A stretch of 64,000 bases of DNA from Alphaproteobacteria bacterium (GTDB lineage: Bacteria; Pseudomonadota; Alphaproteobacteria; UBA8366). This document shows positions 8,594 to 18,504 of this stretch, in pieces. Where the stretch lies: contig JAJFJD010000046.1 of the NCBI GenBank assembly GCA_021774335.1, positions 62,001 to 126,000 of the forward strand, read 5' to 3'. Each line of letters starts with the position of its first letter. Within the stretch, counting starts at the first letter, position 1. Under the pieces are notes generated by a model. It saw only the letters and a list, made by a program, of their open reading frames with translations, searched no databases and was not told the origin of the DNA. The translations under genes were made by a program, and so were the position numbers.

Positions 8594-9859
8594 CTAACGT
8601 CCCCGCCCCGCAAGGAAAGCGGCGATGGCGAGTCCCTGGATGCACGCTGCCGCGGCGAACAGGCCCGGCGCTGCGCCAGGGGCGATCGCGTCTGTTGCCG
8701 GCGTGATTTCCCGGATCAGGCTGAAGACGGCCGGCGCAAACGCGAAGCTGCCTTGTGCAACCGCCACGATCAGAGCGACGGCGCGCGACACATCTCGGCG
8801 ATCGAATTCGACCTGGGCAATGAGCGGCGGCAGCGAGGTCGCATTGCCGAACCCTACGCCGAACAGAACAATGCCAAGCAACAGCAGCGGCACGTCGGTG
8901 CCAACGGCACAGAAGAAGACGACGGACCCGGCCAACTGCGCCGCATAGCCGCAAACGGCCGCGAGCCGCCGGTCGGTGCCGGGCTTCATAACCCGCCCCA
9001 GAAACATTCGCCCGGCGATCGCCATGGCGGTAATCGAACCCATCGCGAGTCCGGCTTCCTGCGCGCCAAGCGCCGGCACCAACAGCGAATAGAGATGCGC
9101 GATTAGACCGATCTGGGCAAACAGCCCCAGCGCCATCCCTGCGGCCAGCGTCAGAAATCGCCGGTCGCGCCACAGCAGCGATCCCTGCAACGGGCGGAGC
9201 GACGATTGCGGAGCGACCGTCGGCGGCACGCCGGGAAGGTCGCCATCCGGATGCAAGCCCAAGGACTCCGGCGTCTTGGACAACACCAGGTCGGTCAACA
9301 CCCAGATCGTCACCGCCATGACCGCGCCAACCGCGAGCGCGGTTATCGGAAAACCAAGCAATCCGATAGCCGCCACCCAAAGCGGCGAAAAAACGATACC
9401 GCCGACACTGCCACCGTTATAGGCCATGCCCAGTGCGGCGGGGCGGGACCGCACGAACCAGGGTGACACGAAGGCGTTGAGAGCCGCGGCGCTCATCGTG
9501 CCCCAGCCGACGCCGCTGAACACCGCCACGGCGAACAATTGCCAGGGTTCCGCCGCCAAGGCCCAGCCGAGAAGTCCCGTGGCCATGCAAAGCACGCCGG
9601 CCTTCGTCACCGTCGCTGAGCCGAAACAGGCGTGAAGCCGCGGCAGGTTTCCTCCAACTATGGCGCCGATCAGAAAGTGCGCGGTCACTGCCGTTGAAAT
9701 CAGCGGGATCGGCCAGCCGCGCGATTCCCGGATGACGCTCAGGAAAACCGGTGGACCGTAAAAGGCGACGCCCCAACCGAAGAAGCCCAACACGAAGGCC
9801 GCACCGACCACACGCCATCCGTAAAATCTGCCTGCCCGCGTCTGTGAATAGCTGACCAT
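8594..9859 (-). CDS. MFS transporter
   Basis: 421-residue major facilitator with about 12 hydrophobic helices, starting MVSYSQTRAGRFYGWRVVGAAF, a start typical of MFS_1 carriers of the monocarboxylate/oxalate type. Helix segments include FVLGFFGWGVAFYGPPVFLSVI and LLLLGIVLFGVGFGNATSLPPLIAQ. The substrate is unknown. The in-frame extension upstream of the ATG at 9859 contains no helix and is left out. It is divergent from an ArsR-type regulator across about 130 bases, which suggests that regulator controls it. Confidence 0.85.
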   Translation of the reverse strand: MVSYSQTRAGRFYGWRVVGAAFVLGFFGWGVAFYGPPVFLSVIRESRGWPIPLISTAVTAHFLIGAIVGGNLPRLHACFGSATVTKAGVLCMATGLLGWALAAEPWQLFAVAVFSGVGWGTMSAAALNAFVSPWFVRSRPAALGMAYNGGSVGGIVFSPLWVAAIGLLGFPITALAVGAVMAVTIWVLTDLVLSKTPESLGLHPDGDLPGVPPTVAPQSSLRPLQGSLLWRDRRFLTLAAGMALGLFAQIGLIAHLYSLLVPALGAQEAGLAMGSITAMAIAGRMFLGRVMKPGTDRRLAAVCGYAAQLAGSVVFFCAVGTDVPLLLLGIVLFGVGFGNATSLPPLIAQVEFDRRDVSRAVALIVAVAQGSFAFAPAVFSLIREITPATDAIAPGAAPGLFAAAACIQGLAIAAFLAGRGR

Positions 9860-9988
9860 CGGTCCATCCGCCCTGCGCTGTTGAGGACGGAAGCCTGCCC
9901 GGTTACGGCAGGGAAATGGTACGGTCAGGACCGAAGCATCGGGCACAGGCGGGTGATACGCTGTTTCGACACATCAAGGAGATCGACG

Positions 9989-10702
9989 ATGGCCAGCAAC
10001 GCCAAATTCGCGGAAGTCGCCTCGCTCGCGGGTGACACGACCCGAGCGGCCATGCTGCATGCGCTGATGGACGGCCGGGCGTTGACCGCAACCGAACTGT
10101 CGCGGGCCGCCGGGGTCACGCCGCAGACGGCGAGCGGCCACTTGGCGCGCATGGCGGGGGGCGGACTTGTGGTGGTCGCGAAGCAGGGACGGCACCGATA
10201 TCACCGCCTCGCCTCGCCCGAAGTCGCGCGAATGATGGAAAGCATCATGCAGGTCGCGTCGGACCTGGATGTCCTGCGCCCGCCGCCGCGAACCGGGCCG
10301 CGCGACGCCGCCTTGCGCGCCGGGCGCACCTGTTACGATCACCTCGCGGGGCGGCTTGGGGTTGCGCTGGCGGACGGTCTTTCCGCCAGCGGCCACGTGG
10401 AACTCGGCGACGACGGCGGACTGGTGACGAAGTCCGGGATCAACCTGTTCGAGAAGATCGGAATCGACGTGGCATCGCTTTCGGCGGCGCGCGGCCGGCG
10501 CGCCCGCGTCCTCTGCCGACCCTGCCTGGATTGGAGCGAACGCCGCCCGCACATCGCCGGCGCCATCGGCGCCGCCCTTTGCACACGCGGGCTTGAGGAC
10601 GGCTGGATCCGCCGCGTCGACGGCTCGCGCGCCGTCACCGTCACGCGCAAGGGCGAGCGAATTTTCCGCGACATGTTCGATGTTCGGATAAGCGCGACTT
10701 AA
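9989..10702 (+). CDS. ArsR-family transcriptional regulator with C-terminal extension
   Basis: 237-residue regulator. The N-terminal winged helix-turn-helix includes GDTTRAAMLHALMDGRALTATELSRAAGVTPQTASGHLARM and the wing AKQGRHRYHRLA. A second half of about 140 residues contains RAGRTCYDHLAGRLGVALADGL, RVLCRPCLDWSERRPHIAG and a terminal VTRKGERIFRDMF. This long form with a conserved Cys-containing C-terminal half is a known ArsR subgroup; its ligand is not evident. AAGGAG at 9977-9982 fixes the start. It is transcribed away from the MFS gene, its probable target. Confidence 0.85.
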   Translation: MASNAKFAEVASLAGDTTRAAMLHALMDGRALTATELSRAAGVTPQTASGHLARMAGGGLVVVAKQGRHRYHRLASPEVARMMESIMQVASDLDVLRPPPRTGPRDAALRAGRTCYDHLAGRLGVALADGLSASGHVELGDDGGLVTKSGINLFEKIGIDVASLSAARGRRARVLCRPCLDWSERRPHIAGAIGAALCTRGLEDGWIRRVDGSRAVTVTRKGERIFRDMFDVRISAT

Positions 10703-10728
10703 GGCCCGGTCGTGCCTCAGCGGGATGT

Positions 10729-11136
10729 CTAGCCCTCGGGGGCGATGAATTCCATCCGGATGCCGCCTGGGATCGTACACATCATGTGCCGCGTCGGTCC
10801 GTCACGCAGCGGTTCTGGCGCAAACTCGATTTCCACCCCGGCCGCGTCCTTGATCCGGCCATGGATGTCGTCGAGCCCTTTGCCGTCCACCTTCAACGCC
10901 AGATGATGCAAGCCGACGACGCTTTTGCGATCGAACGGTGTGCAAGACTCCGGGTCGGCCGCCCGCCACAGCGTGATCATCAACGTGCCATCGCTGACAA
11001 AGGCGGCAGGATACTCCGGCACCTCACGGACGAGATCGAATCCCAACAGGTCGGTAAAAAATGTCTTGGCCGCGTCCAGATCGGGAACGGTAAGCCCGAT
11101 GTGATGGGCGCCCTGTGTGACGGATGTCTGTGCCAT
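10729..11136 (-). CDS. VOC family protein (glyoxalase/dioxygenase fold)
   Basis: 135-residue vicinal-oxygen-chelate protein with the two beta-alpha-beta-beta-beta modules visible as GAHHIGLTVPDLDAAKTFFTDLLGFDLV and VGLHHLALKVDGKGLDDIHGRIKDA. Candidate metal ligands are His11 or His12, the second-module His and the Glu of MRMEFIAPEG near the C-terminus. It could be a lactoylglutathione-lyase relative, epimerase or dioxygenase; no neighbour tells which. It is convergent with the ArsR-type regulator (26-base gap) and divergent from the RND operon. Confidence 0.82.
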   Translation of the reverse strand: MAQTSVTQGAHHIGLTVPDLDAAKTFFTDLLGFDLVREVPEYPAAFVSDGTLMITLWRAADPESCTPFDRKSVVGLHHLALKVDGKGLDDIHGRIKDAAGVEIEFAPEPLRDGPTRHMMCTIPGGIRMEFIAPEG

Positions 11137-11396
11137 AACGGAACGTCCTCGCCTCGAAATTCGGTTTCAGCGGGAAATTTGATCCATTTAAGGTCAAACG
11201 GAAACAGGCAAAATCCGCAAAAGACTATTCCGCGACAAGTAACAATCGATGCCTTATCCGTTCCCCTATACAGCCGTCCTGGATGGAGGCACACTCGGCC
11301 TCGCGTGATCGTTGAATTAGCGGTCAGGTTTGCACGAATTTTATAAAGCCGCTACACGGCTCAAAGTTAAATGCGTATTTGCAGGGACCGACAATA

Positions 11397-12491
11397 ATGC
11401 CCTTTGCCCGATTTACCTGGATTGCCGCAGGCCTGATCGCCACGATTACTCTCGCCGGATGCGACGATGCGGCGCCCCCGGAAACCGCAGAGCGCATCCG
11501 CGCCATCAAACCCTATTACGTGACCGAGCCGGCGGGCGCGACGGTGCGCCGGTATTCCGGCACGGTCGCGGCATCGGACACGTCCGCGCTCAGCTTCGCG
11601 GTCTCGGGCACGGTACAAACCGTCACCGTTAAGCAAGGCGCTCGCGTGACGCCTGGTCAGGTCCTCGCGACGCTGGACCCGAAGCCTTTCGAACTCGACG
11701 TGCAGGCGGCCCAATCGCAGCTCGCCACTGCCAAGGCGGCCCGCGACAACAAGCGGGTCGACCTCGACCGGCAACGCCAACTCTACGCCAAGGGCTGGGT
11801 CGCAAAAGCGGCGCTCGATCAGGCCATTGCGGCACATGACGGGGCGGAAGGCGAGCTTAACCTGGCCCGGTCGCGGCTCGGAACGGCGGAACGGGACCTC
11901 GCCAACACCCGGCTGACGGCCCCGTTCGGCGGTCTCATCGCATCCCGCAACGTCGAACCGTTTACGGAAACCTCGCGGGGAACCGCCGTGTTCCAGATCA
12001 ATTCGGAAGGGGCGCTCGAGGTCGATCTGTCGATCCCCGATTCCGCGGTTCGCCGGCTTACGATCGGCTTGCCCGTGACGATCGAGATTTCCACCATGCC
12101 CGCCTGTGGATGCAGCGGCCGGATTACCCAGATCGGCACGGCAGCGGGCGCGGCCAACGCGGTCGAGGTCACCGCATCGATCATTAACGGTCCAAGCGAG
12201 ATCCTGCCGGGCATGGCGGTCGAGGTCGGCGTGCCCTTTCCCAGCAGCAACGGCAAGGGCGGCTTCCTCGTCCCGTTGGTGGCGATCGCACCCGGCGACG
12301 AAACCGCACGGGGCTACGTCTTCAAATTCGATATGGCGAGCGGGGCGGTACGCAAAACCGCCATCACCGGCATTAAAGGACGGGAAAACTTCATAGAGAT
12401 CACGGACGGCGTGACGGCCGGTGATATCGTTGCCGCGGCGGGTGTCAGCTTCCTGCGTGATGGCCAAAAAGTGAAACTGCTGGGCCAATAG
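11397..12491 (+). CDS. RND efflux periplasmic adaptor lipoprotein (MFP)
   Basis: 364-residue membrane fusion protein linking an inner-membrane RND pump to an outer-membrane channel. A lipoprotein signal with lipobox LAGC puts the lipidated residue at Cys22. Next come a biotinyl-lipoyl half motif (VSGTVQTVTVKQGARVTPGQVLATLD), a coiled-coil hairpin rich in Ala, Gln and Arg (about 95-165), the second lipoyl half (LTAPFGGLIASRNVEPFTETSRG) and beta-barrel and membrane-proximal domains. The ATG at 11397, preceded by AGGGA, gives a clean signal peptide; a TTG 18 bases earlier is less likely. The RND gene follows after 33 bases. No outer-membrane channel gene is nearby, so a shared TolC would be needed. 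Confidence 0.9.
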   Translation: MPFARFTWIAAGLIATITLAGCDDAAPPETAERIRAIKPYYVTEPAGATVRRYSGTVAASDTSALSFAVSGTVQTVTVKQGARVTPGQVLATLDPKPFELDVQAAQSQLATAKAARDNKRVDLDRQRQLYAKGWVAKAALDQAIAAHDGAEGELNLARSRLGTAERDLANTRLTAPFGGLIASRNVEPFTETSRGTAVFQINSEGALEVDLSIPDSAVRRLTIGLPVTIEISTMPACGCSGRITQIGTAAGAANAVEVTASIINGPSEILPGMAVEVGVPFPSSNGKGGFLVPLVAIAPGDETARGYVFKFDMASGAVRKTAITGIKGRENFIEITDGVTAGDIVAAAGVSFLRDGQKVKLLGQ

Positions 12492-12524
12492 GCACAGCGG
12501 CAGCCGCACGCCGGAGACCAAATA

Positions 12525-15500
12525 ATGAATCTCGCCCAAATTGCCATCAAAAACTCGCGGATTACCGCCGCCGCAATCTTGATCATCGTCGCCCTCGGGG
12601 TGACGACCTATCTGTCCTATCCGAGCGCGGAAGACCCCACAATCACCATCCGCAACGCCAGCGTGACCGCCTCCTATCCCGGGATGTCGGCGGAACGCGT
12701 CGAGGACTTGATCACCGAGCCCCTTGAGGCGGCGATGCGCGAAATCGCCGAGATCGACGAAATCAAGTCCACCTCGAAGACCGGCTCGGTCAAACTCGAA
12801 TTGACGATCCACGATTCGGTGACCGATCTCGACGCCGTCTTTCAGGACATTCGCAACAAAGCGGATGACGTCAAGACCGAACTGCCCGCCGGCACGCAAG
12901 GCCCCTATGTCGACGACGAGGTCGGCCTAACGGCGGTGGCAACGGTGGCATTATGGTCCGACGGCTTCTCGCTCGCCGAAATGCGCGACGTGGCGCGGGA
13001 CGCGCGCGACCGTCTCTACACGCTCAAGGGTATCCGTAAGGTTCAAATCCTCGGCATACAGGACGAGCGTATTTACCTCGAAGTCACCACGACGAAACTG
13101 TCGCAACTCGGCGTCTCGCCGCAGGAAATTTTCGGCGCTTTGAAACAGCAGAACATCATCGAACCCGGCGGAGAGATCGTGGCCGACGGCCGCGCGGTGC
13201 TGCTGGAACCATCCGGTAATTTGAAATCGGTCGACGAGTTGCGCGCCGTTGTCTTTCGCATCCCGAATTCGGACCGCGTGCTCCGTCTCGACGAGGTCGT
13301 GGATATCAAGAGGATCTACGTCGACCCTCCGCAGACGCCATCCTTCCACAACGACCGACCCGCGATCATCCTTTCGGTGTCCACCATCGAAGGGACCAAT
13401 AATCTGGAATTCGGCGCACGTCTCACCGCGCTACTCAAGGAAATCGAAGCCGAGCTGCCCATCGGGTATGTGCTCGACTACGCGACTTTCCAGCCCGACC
13501 TGATAGAGGAAGCGGTTCAAGGCGCGGTCTCCAACGTCTATCAGACGCTGGCGATCGTTCTGGTCGTGGTCATGGTTTTCCTCGGGCTGCGCACCGGCCT
13601 GATCGTCGGGTTCTTCGTTCCGCTGACCATGCTGCTCGGTATTATCCTGATGCGATACTTCGAGATCGAGCTGCAACGCATGTCCATCGCCGCGATGATC
13701 ATCGCCCTTGGCCTGCTCGTCGACAATGGCATCGTCGTTGCCGAGGATATTCGTGTCCGGCTCGAACGCGGTGTCGATCGGATGCGGGCGGCGGCCGAAG
13801 CCGGCGGATCACTCGCGGTCCCGCTGCTGACATCGTCGCTGACGACGATCTTCGCTTTCCTGCCGATGATGTTGCTCGAAGGCAATTCCGGGGACTACGT
13901 GCGGTCGCTGGCGCAGGTCGTGGTGATCCTGCTGCTGGTGTCCTGGTTCCTGTCGATGACCGTCACGCCCGCAATGTGTGCCTGGTTCATGAAAGTGTCC
14001 GCGACCGGGACTCCCGGCGAAGAGACGGCGTCCTACGACACACCGCTCTATGTCGCCTACCGCAGTGTTCTCGGCGTTCTTCTGCGCTGGCGGATTACTT
14101 TCCTCGCGGTGCTTATTGGCAGTCTGGTGCTATCGGTCATGCTGCTCGGCACAGTGAAGACCGAGTTCTTCCCGCTCGGCGACCGCAATCAGTTACTCGT
14201 GTATCTCGACTTCGAGGCGGGCACCGATATACGCGAAACCGAAGCGGAAATGCGTACACTGACCCGATGGCTGTCGGACAAGAAAATCAATCCGGAGGTG
14301 ACCAGCAACACCGCCTATGTGGGGTATGGCGGGCCGCGCTTCTTCCTTGCGCTTGCCCCCGTGGATCCGGATCCGCACCGGGCGTTCGTCATGGTGAACA
14401 CAAGGTCGGTCGACGATGTCGGCCCGGTTATCGACCGCGTCAACGCCTTCCTGGACGACAATCTCCCGGCTGCACGCGCCGATGCCAAGCGAATGTGGTT
14501 CGGCTCGACCGAGCCGGGCATGGTGCAAATCCGACTGGTCGGCCCTGACAGCGATGTGTTGGCAAATCGCGCAGGTAAGTTAGTCGATGCGTTCCACACC
14601 GTGCCGGGCACCGTCGGGATCAAACAGGACTGGGAAAACAAAACGCTTGAATTGATCATCGAGGTCGATCAGGTGCGCGCGCGCCGTGCGAACGTGACCT
14701 CAACGGATGTCGCCAAGTCCCTGAACACCACGTTTGCCGGGACCACGGTCAGCGACTATCGGGAAGGCGATAAGATCATTCCCATCGTGGTACGCGGCGA
14801 CGACAGTTTGCGGTTCTCGCTGTCGGGGCTGCAACGGGTGCAGGTCTATTCCCCTGCGTCGAACTCGTTCGTCTCGCTCGGCCAGGTCGCGACGGTCCGC
14901 GGCGAATGGCGCTTCGGTCGCATCAAGCGTCGTGACCAGCAGCGGACCCTGACGGTCGAAGCGCGAAATCCCGGTATTCCCGCGCCCGCACTGCTCGCCG
15001 CCGTGATGCCGACGCTGGAGAAACTCGACCTGCCCGCCGGTACCCGCTGGGAAATCGGCGGCGAAGTCGAAGACCAGGCCGAGGCGAACGAAAAACTCTT
15101 CGGCCTGCTGCCGATGGCTCTGGCCGGCATCGTCGTGCTGCTGATCGGGCAGTTCAACTCCTTCCGCAAGGGCGCGATCATCCTGGCGACCATCCCGCTC
15201 ATCCTGATCGGCGGCACCGTCGGGCTGATCATCATGCAAGCGCCCTATGGGTTCATGGTCCTGCTCGGATTCTTCAGCCTGGCCGGCATCCTCATCAACA
15301 ACGGCATCGTGCTGATCGACCGAATCCAGACCGAGGAGGCCGCCGGACGCGAGCCTCTCGACGCGGTGGTAACGGCCTGCCTGGCGCGGCTGCGGCCGAT
15401 TCTGATGACAACGCTGACCACAGTCCTCGGCCTCGTGCCGCTGATCCTGTTCGGCGGCGCGCTGTTCTATGGCATGGCGAGCGTTATCGCCTTCGGGTTG

Positions 15501-15593
15501 ATCTTCGCGACGGTGTTCACGCTCGGCTTCGTGCCTGTCGTCTACACGCTGTTCTTCCGGGTTTCGACACGCGAGGCGAAGACGGCGAATTAG
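12525..15593 (+). CDS. RND efflux transporter permease (AcrB/HAE-1 type)
   Basis: 1022-residue inner-membrane, proton-driven exporter working as a trimer. It has the two-fold RND plan: a first helix, a large porter loop (SYPSAEDPTITIRNASVTASYPGMSAERVEDLITEPLE), helices 2-6, then a repeat of the same in the second half. The proton-relay positions differ from AcrB. In helix 4 the Asp pair is Asp400-Asn401 (LLVDNGIVVAED) instead of Asp-Asp, and in helix 10 the AcrB Lys940 position is Asn925 (GILINNGIVLID). I recall that TriC/MexK-like pumps also have VDN in helix 4. GGAG precedes the start. It forms an operon with the adaptor lipoprotein; substrates are unknown. Confidence 0.92.
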   Translation: MNLAQIAIKNSRITAAAILIIVALGVTTYLSYPSAEDPTITIRNASVTASYPGMSAERVEDLITEPLEAAMREIAEIDEIKSTSKTGSVKLELTIHDSVTDLDAVFQDIRNKADDVKTELPAGTQGPYVDDEVGLTAVATVALWSDGFSLAEMRDVARDARDRLYTLKGIRKVQILGIQDERIYLEVTTTKLSQLGVSPQEIFGALKQQNIIEPGGEIVADGRAVLLEPSGNLKSVDELRAVVFRIPNSDRVLRLDEVVDIKRIYVDPPQTPSFHNDRPAIILSVSTIEGTNNLEFGARLTALLKEIEAELPIGYVLDYATFQPDLIEEAVQGAVSNVYQTLAIVLVVVMVFLGLRTGLIVGFFVPLTMLLGIILMRYFEIELQRMSIAAMIIALGLLVDNGIVVAEDIRVRLERGVDRMRAAAEAGGSLAVPLLTSSLTTIFAFLPMMLLEGNSGDYVRSLAQVVVILLLVSWFLSMTVTPAMCAWFMKVSATGTPGEETASYDTPLYVAYRSVLGVLLRWRITFLAVLIGSLVLSVMLLGTVKTEFFPLGDRNQLLVYLDFEAGTDIRETEAEMRTLTRWLSDKKINPEVTSNTAYVGYGGPRFFLALAPVDPDPHRAFVMVNTRSVDDVGPVIDRVNAFLDDNLPAARADAKRMWFGSTEPGMVQIRLVGPDSDVLANRAGKLVDAFHTVPGTVGIKQDWENKTLELIIEVDQVRARRANVTSTDVAKSLNTTFAGTTVSDYREGDKIIPIVVRGDDSLRFSLSGLQRVQVYSPASNSFVSLGQVATVRGEWRFGRIKRRDQQRTLTVEARNPGIPAPALLAAVMPTLEKLDLPAGTRWEIGGEVEDQAEANEKLFGLLPMALAGIVVLLIGQFNSFRKGAIILATIPLILIGGTVGLIIMQAPYGFMVLLGFFSLAGILINNGIVLIDRIQTEEAAGREPLDAVVTACLARLRPILMTTLTTVLGLVPLILFGGALFYGMASVIAFGLIFATVFTLGFVPVVYTLFFRVSTREAKTAN

Positions 15594-15655
15594 CGGCATC
15601 GAAGGGTCAGACTTGCATCGCCTCGCCGCCGCCGCGCCGCTATGATGCGCCGGCA

Positions 15656-18403
15656 ATGCCGTCCCCGCCCACCATATATCTGCCCGAAGCGCCTATTCTT
15701 GCCGTCGGCCTGACGAGTGCCGCCTGGCTCAGTGCGGACGGCGAGGCCGAGACCATCTCACTAAGAGAAGCCGCGAAGCGTATCGGCGCCGGCGATCCGC
15801 CGCTGCTCAGTCACGGACCGGCAACGGCCCGGCGGCTCGGCATCGAACCTTTTCCCGCCTACGATCTGTTGGAACTGTTCGCCTTCGTGCGCCCCGCAGC
15901 ATTCTGCATCCCGACGCCGCGCGGGCTCGCCGACGCGCTTGCCCTGGATAGCGGCACGGACGGCCCGCCCGACCTGGAGGCCGCAGTTCTGATCCTGCGC
16001 CGCGCGGCGATCCGCCTGCTGTCCGAACTATCCGAGGAAAGCGTTGGCCGCCCGGCCCGCCGGGTGGCCCAAGCGATGATGCGGGGCGGCTGGTCCTGGG
16101 GTGCGACCGTGCTTCGCGCATTGAACGTGGAACCCGAAGACAAGATGCGGGCACCAGCGAATGGGCTGGAAGTTTGGCGGGAGATTCCGGAATGGAGCGA
16201 ACATGCGCCCCCGCCACCGCCCGGCAGCGCCGCCGTCGATCCGGCGGAAGCACGGGCCCGGCTGGCCGACCTGCTCGATGCGTCGTCCGAAGCCCGGCCG
16301 AGCCAGGCCGATTACGCGTCGGCCGCGACGGGCGCCTTCGTCCCGCGTGACACGGTCGGCGAACCGCATTTCGTGCTGGCCGAAGCGGGCACCGGCGTCG
16401 GCAAGACGCTTGGGTATCTCGCACCCGCCAGCGTCTGGGCGGAGAAGAATGAAGCGCCGGTCTGGATATCGACCTACACCCGAAACCTGCAGCACCAGAT
16501 CGACCAGGAACTCGACCGGCTATTCCCGGACCCGCGCGTCAAATCGAACCGAGTCGTGGTGCGCAAGGGGCGGGAAAACTACCTCTGCCTGCTCAACATG
16601 CAGGACGCGGTGCGGGGCGTCGGGGTGCGGCAGCACGATGCCATCGCGCTAGGCCTGATGGCGCGCTGGGCGGCGCATAGCCGGGACGGCAGCGTCACCG
16701 GCGGCGATTTCCCGTCCTGGCTGGTCGATTTGCTCGGCACGCGGCGCACGCTGGCGCTGACCGACCATCGCGGCGAGTGCATCTATTCCGCCTGCGAGCA
16801 TTACAGCCGGTGTTTCATCGAGCGCGGCATCCGTAAATCACGCCGCGCGGACCTGGTGATCGCCAACCACGCGCTGGTGATGACGCGCATGGCGCGCGGC
16901 CTGTCGGAAAACGGCGCACGGCCCACGCGCTTCGTGTTCGATGAGGGCCACCATGTCTTTGATGCGGCGGACAGCGCCTTTTCCGCCCATCTGACGGGAC
17001 AAGAAACGGCGGAATTGCGCCGCTGGCTGCGTGGCGCGGAAGGCCGCAGCCGCCGGCGCGGCCGCGGCCTGAAACAGCGGGTCGAAGATATATTGGGTGA
17101 GGCGAAGGATGGTCCCGCCGCGCTGGAAGACATCCTCTCGACGGCCGGATCCTTGCCCGACGCGGGCTGGCACCAGCGGGTCGGCGACGGTGCGCCACGC
17201 GGACCGGCGGAAGCCTTCTTCGCGGCAGTCCGCACGCATGTCTATGCGCGCGTCAACGACGCCCGCAGCCCGTTCGACCTGGAAGCGGAAACCGACGAGC
17301 CGGCGGCCGAAGTTCTGGACGGTGCGGCAGCCTTGGAAACCACGCTGCGGCGTTTGGAGAAACCGATCAACCGGCTGCGGGGCATCCTGCAGAAACGTTT
17401 GGACGAGGAAGCCGACGATCTGGACACCAACACACGGAACCGGATCGAGGCGATCTGCCAATCGCTTGAATTCCGCGCCGAGAACCTGCTGCGCGCGTGG
17501 CGTCAAATGCTCGCAGCGCTGGCGCAGGAACGGCCCGAGGAGTTCGTCGACTGGTTCGCGGTCGATCGGTACGACGGCCGCGATATCGATGTTGGGATGC
17601 GTCGCCATTGGGTCGACCCCACGGTCCCCTTCGCAGAGACCGTCGCCAAGCCGTCGCATGGTGTCCTCGTCACGTCGGCGACGCTGCGCGATGGGTCAGG
17701 CGACGCGGAGGCGGATTGGCTGTCGGCCGAAAGCCGAACCGGCGCAGTCCATCTGCCGAATTCGGTGCGGGCCGAGGTGGCGTCGCCTTTCGACTATGCA
17801 TCACTGACGCGGGTCCTTGTCGTAACCGACGTCCGCAAGGACGACATGACGCAGGTGGCATCCGCTTATCGGGAACTGTTCCTCGCCGCGGGCGGCGGCG
17901 CGCTGGGGCTGTTTACCGCGATCAGCCGGTTGCGTGCGGTACACGGCCGCTTGGCCGAACCGATGGACGCCGCCGGCCTGCCGCTCTATGCGCAGCATGT
18001 GGACCGGCTGAACCTGCCGACGCTGATCGACATCTTTCGCGCCGAGACGGATTCCTGCCTGCTGGGCACCGACGCGGTGCGCGACGGCGTGGACGTGCCG
18101 GGGTCGAGCCTGCGGCTTATCGTATTCGACCGCGTGCCCTGGCCGCGGCCGACCATCCTGCATCGCGCGCGGCGCAAGGCATTCGGCACCCGAAAATACG
18201 ACGACATGCTGACCCGCCTGCGGATCAAGCAAGCCTACGGGCGGTTGGTCCGGCGTGCCGACGACCGTGGCGTATTCGTCCTGCTGGACCCGATGATGCC
18301 GTCGCGCCTGGGCGGCGCTTTCCCGGAAGGGGTCGAAATCGAGCGTTGCGGCCTCGCCGATGCGGTCGCCGCCTGCCGTGAATTTTTCGGTACCGGCGCA
18401 TAG
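15656..18403 (+). CDS. DinG-like Fe-S ATP-dependent DNA helicase
   Basis: 915-residue superfamily 2 helicase of the XPD/DinG group, with an N-terminal extension of about 230 residues before the motor. Walker A is AGTGVGKT (244-251). Four Cys suited to a 4Fe-4S cluster appear as YLCLL, GECIYSAC and SRCF, in the usual position before IANHAL. The DEAH-box equivalent is DEGHH, and motif VI is QAYGRLVRRADDRG. The family unwinds DNA 5'-3' and can resolve R-loops and forks. Such extended DinG-like proteins are usual in alphaproteobacteria. No clear ribosome site precedes the ATG. It starts 62 bases after the RND gene on the same strand, probably as a separate unit. Confidence 0.9.
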   Translation: MPSPPTIYLPEAPILAVGLTSAAWLSADGEAETISLREAAKRIGAGDPPLLSHGPATARRLGIEPFPAYDLLELFAFVRPAAFCIPTPRGLADALALDSGTDGPPDLEAAVLILRRAAIRLLSELSEESVGRPARRVAQAMMRGGWSWGATVLRALNVEPEDKMRAPANGLEVWREIPEWSEHAPPPPPGSAAVDPAEARARLADLLDASSEARPSQADYASAATGAFVPRDTVGEPHFVLAEAGTGVGKTLGYLAPASVWAEKNEAPVWISTYTRNLQHQIDQELDRLFPDPRVKSNRVVVRKGRENYLCLLNMQDAVRGVGVRQHDAIALGLMARWAAHSRDGSVTGGDFPSWLVDLLGTRRTLALTDHRGECIYSACEHYSRCFIERGIRKSRRADLVIANHALVMTRMARGLSENGARPTRFVFDEGHHVFDAADSAFSAHLTGQETAELRRWLRGAEGRSRRRGRGLKQRVEDILGEAKDGPAALEDILSTAGSLPDAGWHQRVGDGAPRGPAEAFFAAVRTHVYARVNDARSPFDLEAETDEPAAEVLDGAAALETTLRRLEKPINRLRGILQKRLDEEADDLDTNTRNRIEAICQSLEFRAENLLRAWRQMLAALAQERPEEFVDWFAVDRYDGRDIDVGMRRHWVDPTVPFAETVAKPSHGVLVTSATLRDGSGDAEADWLSAESRTGAVHLPNSVRAEVASPFDYASLTRVLVVTDVRKDDMTQVASAYRELFLAAGGGALGLFTAISRLRAVHGRLAEPMDAAGLPLYAQHVDRLNLPTLIDIFRAETDSCLLGTDAVRDGVDVPGSSLRLIVFDRVPWPRPTILHRARRKAFGTRKYDDMLTRLRIKQAYGRLVRRADDRGVFVLLDPMMPSRLGGAFPEGVEIERCGLADAVAACREFFGTGA

Positions 18404-18504
18404 GATCCCTGCGACTGATTTGCGCAAATCCAGGGCTTGAGTTTGTGGCGACTCCCCGTCAAAGTCCGCCGGAATTTCATACTGGCGACAAGGAAACACG
18501 ACAC

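Noticed and set aside
11367..12899. 510-codon open frame opposite the RND adaptor and permease start
   Set aside because: Crosses two clear genes on the other strand and shows no family feature.
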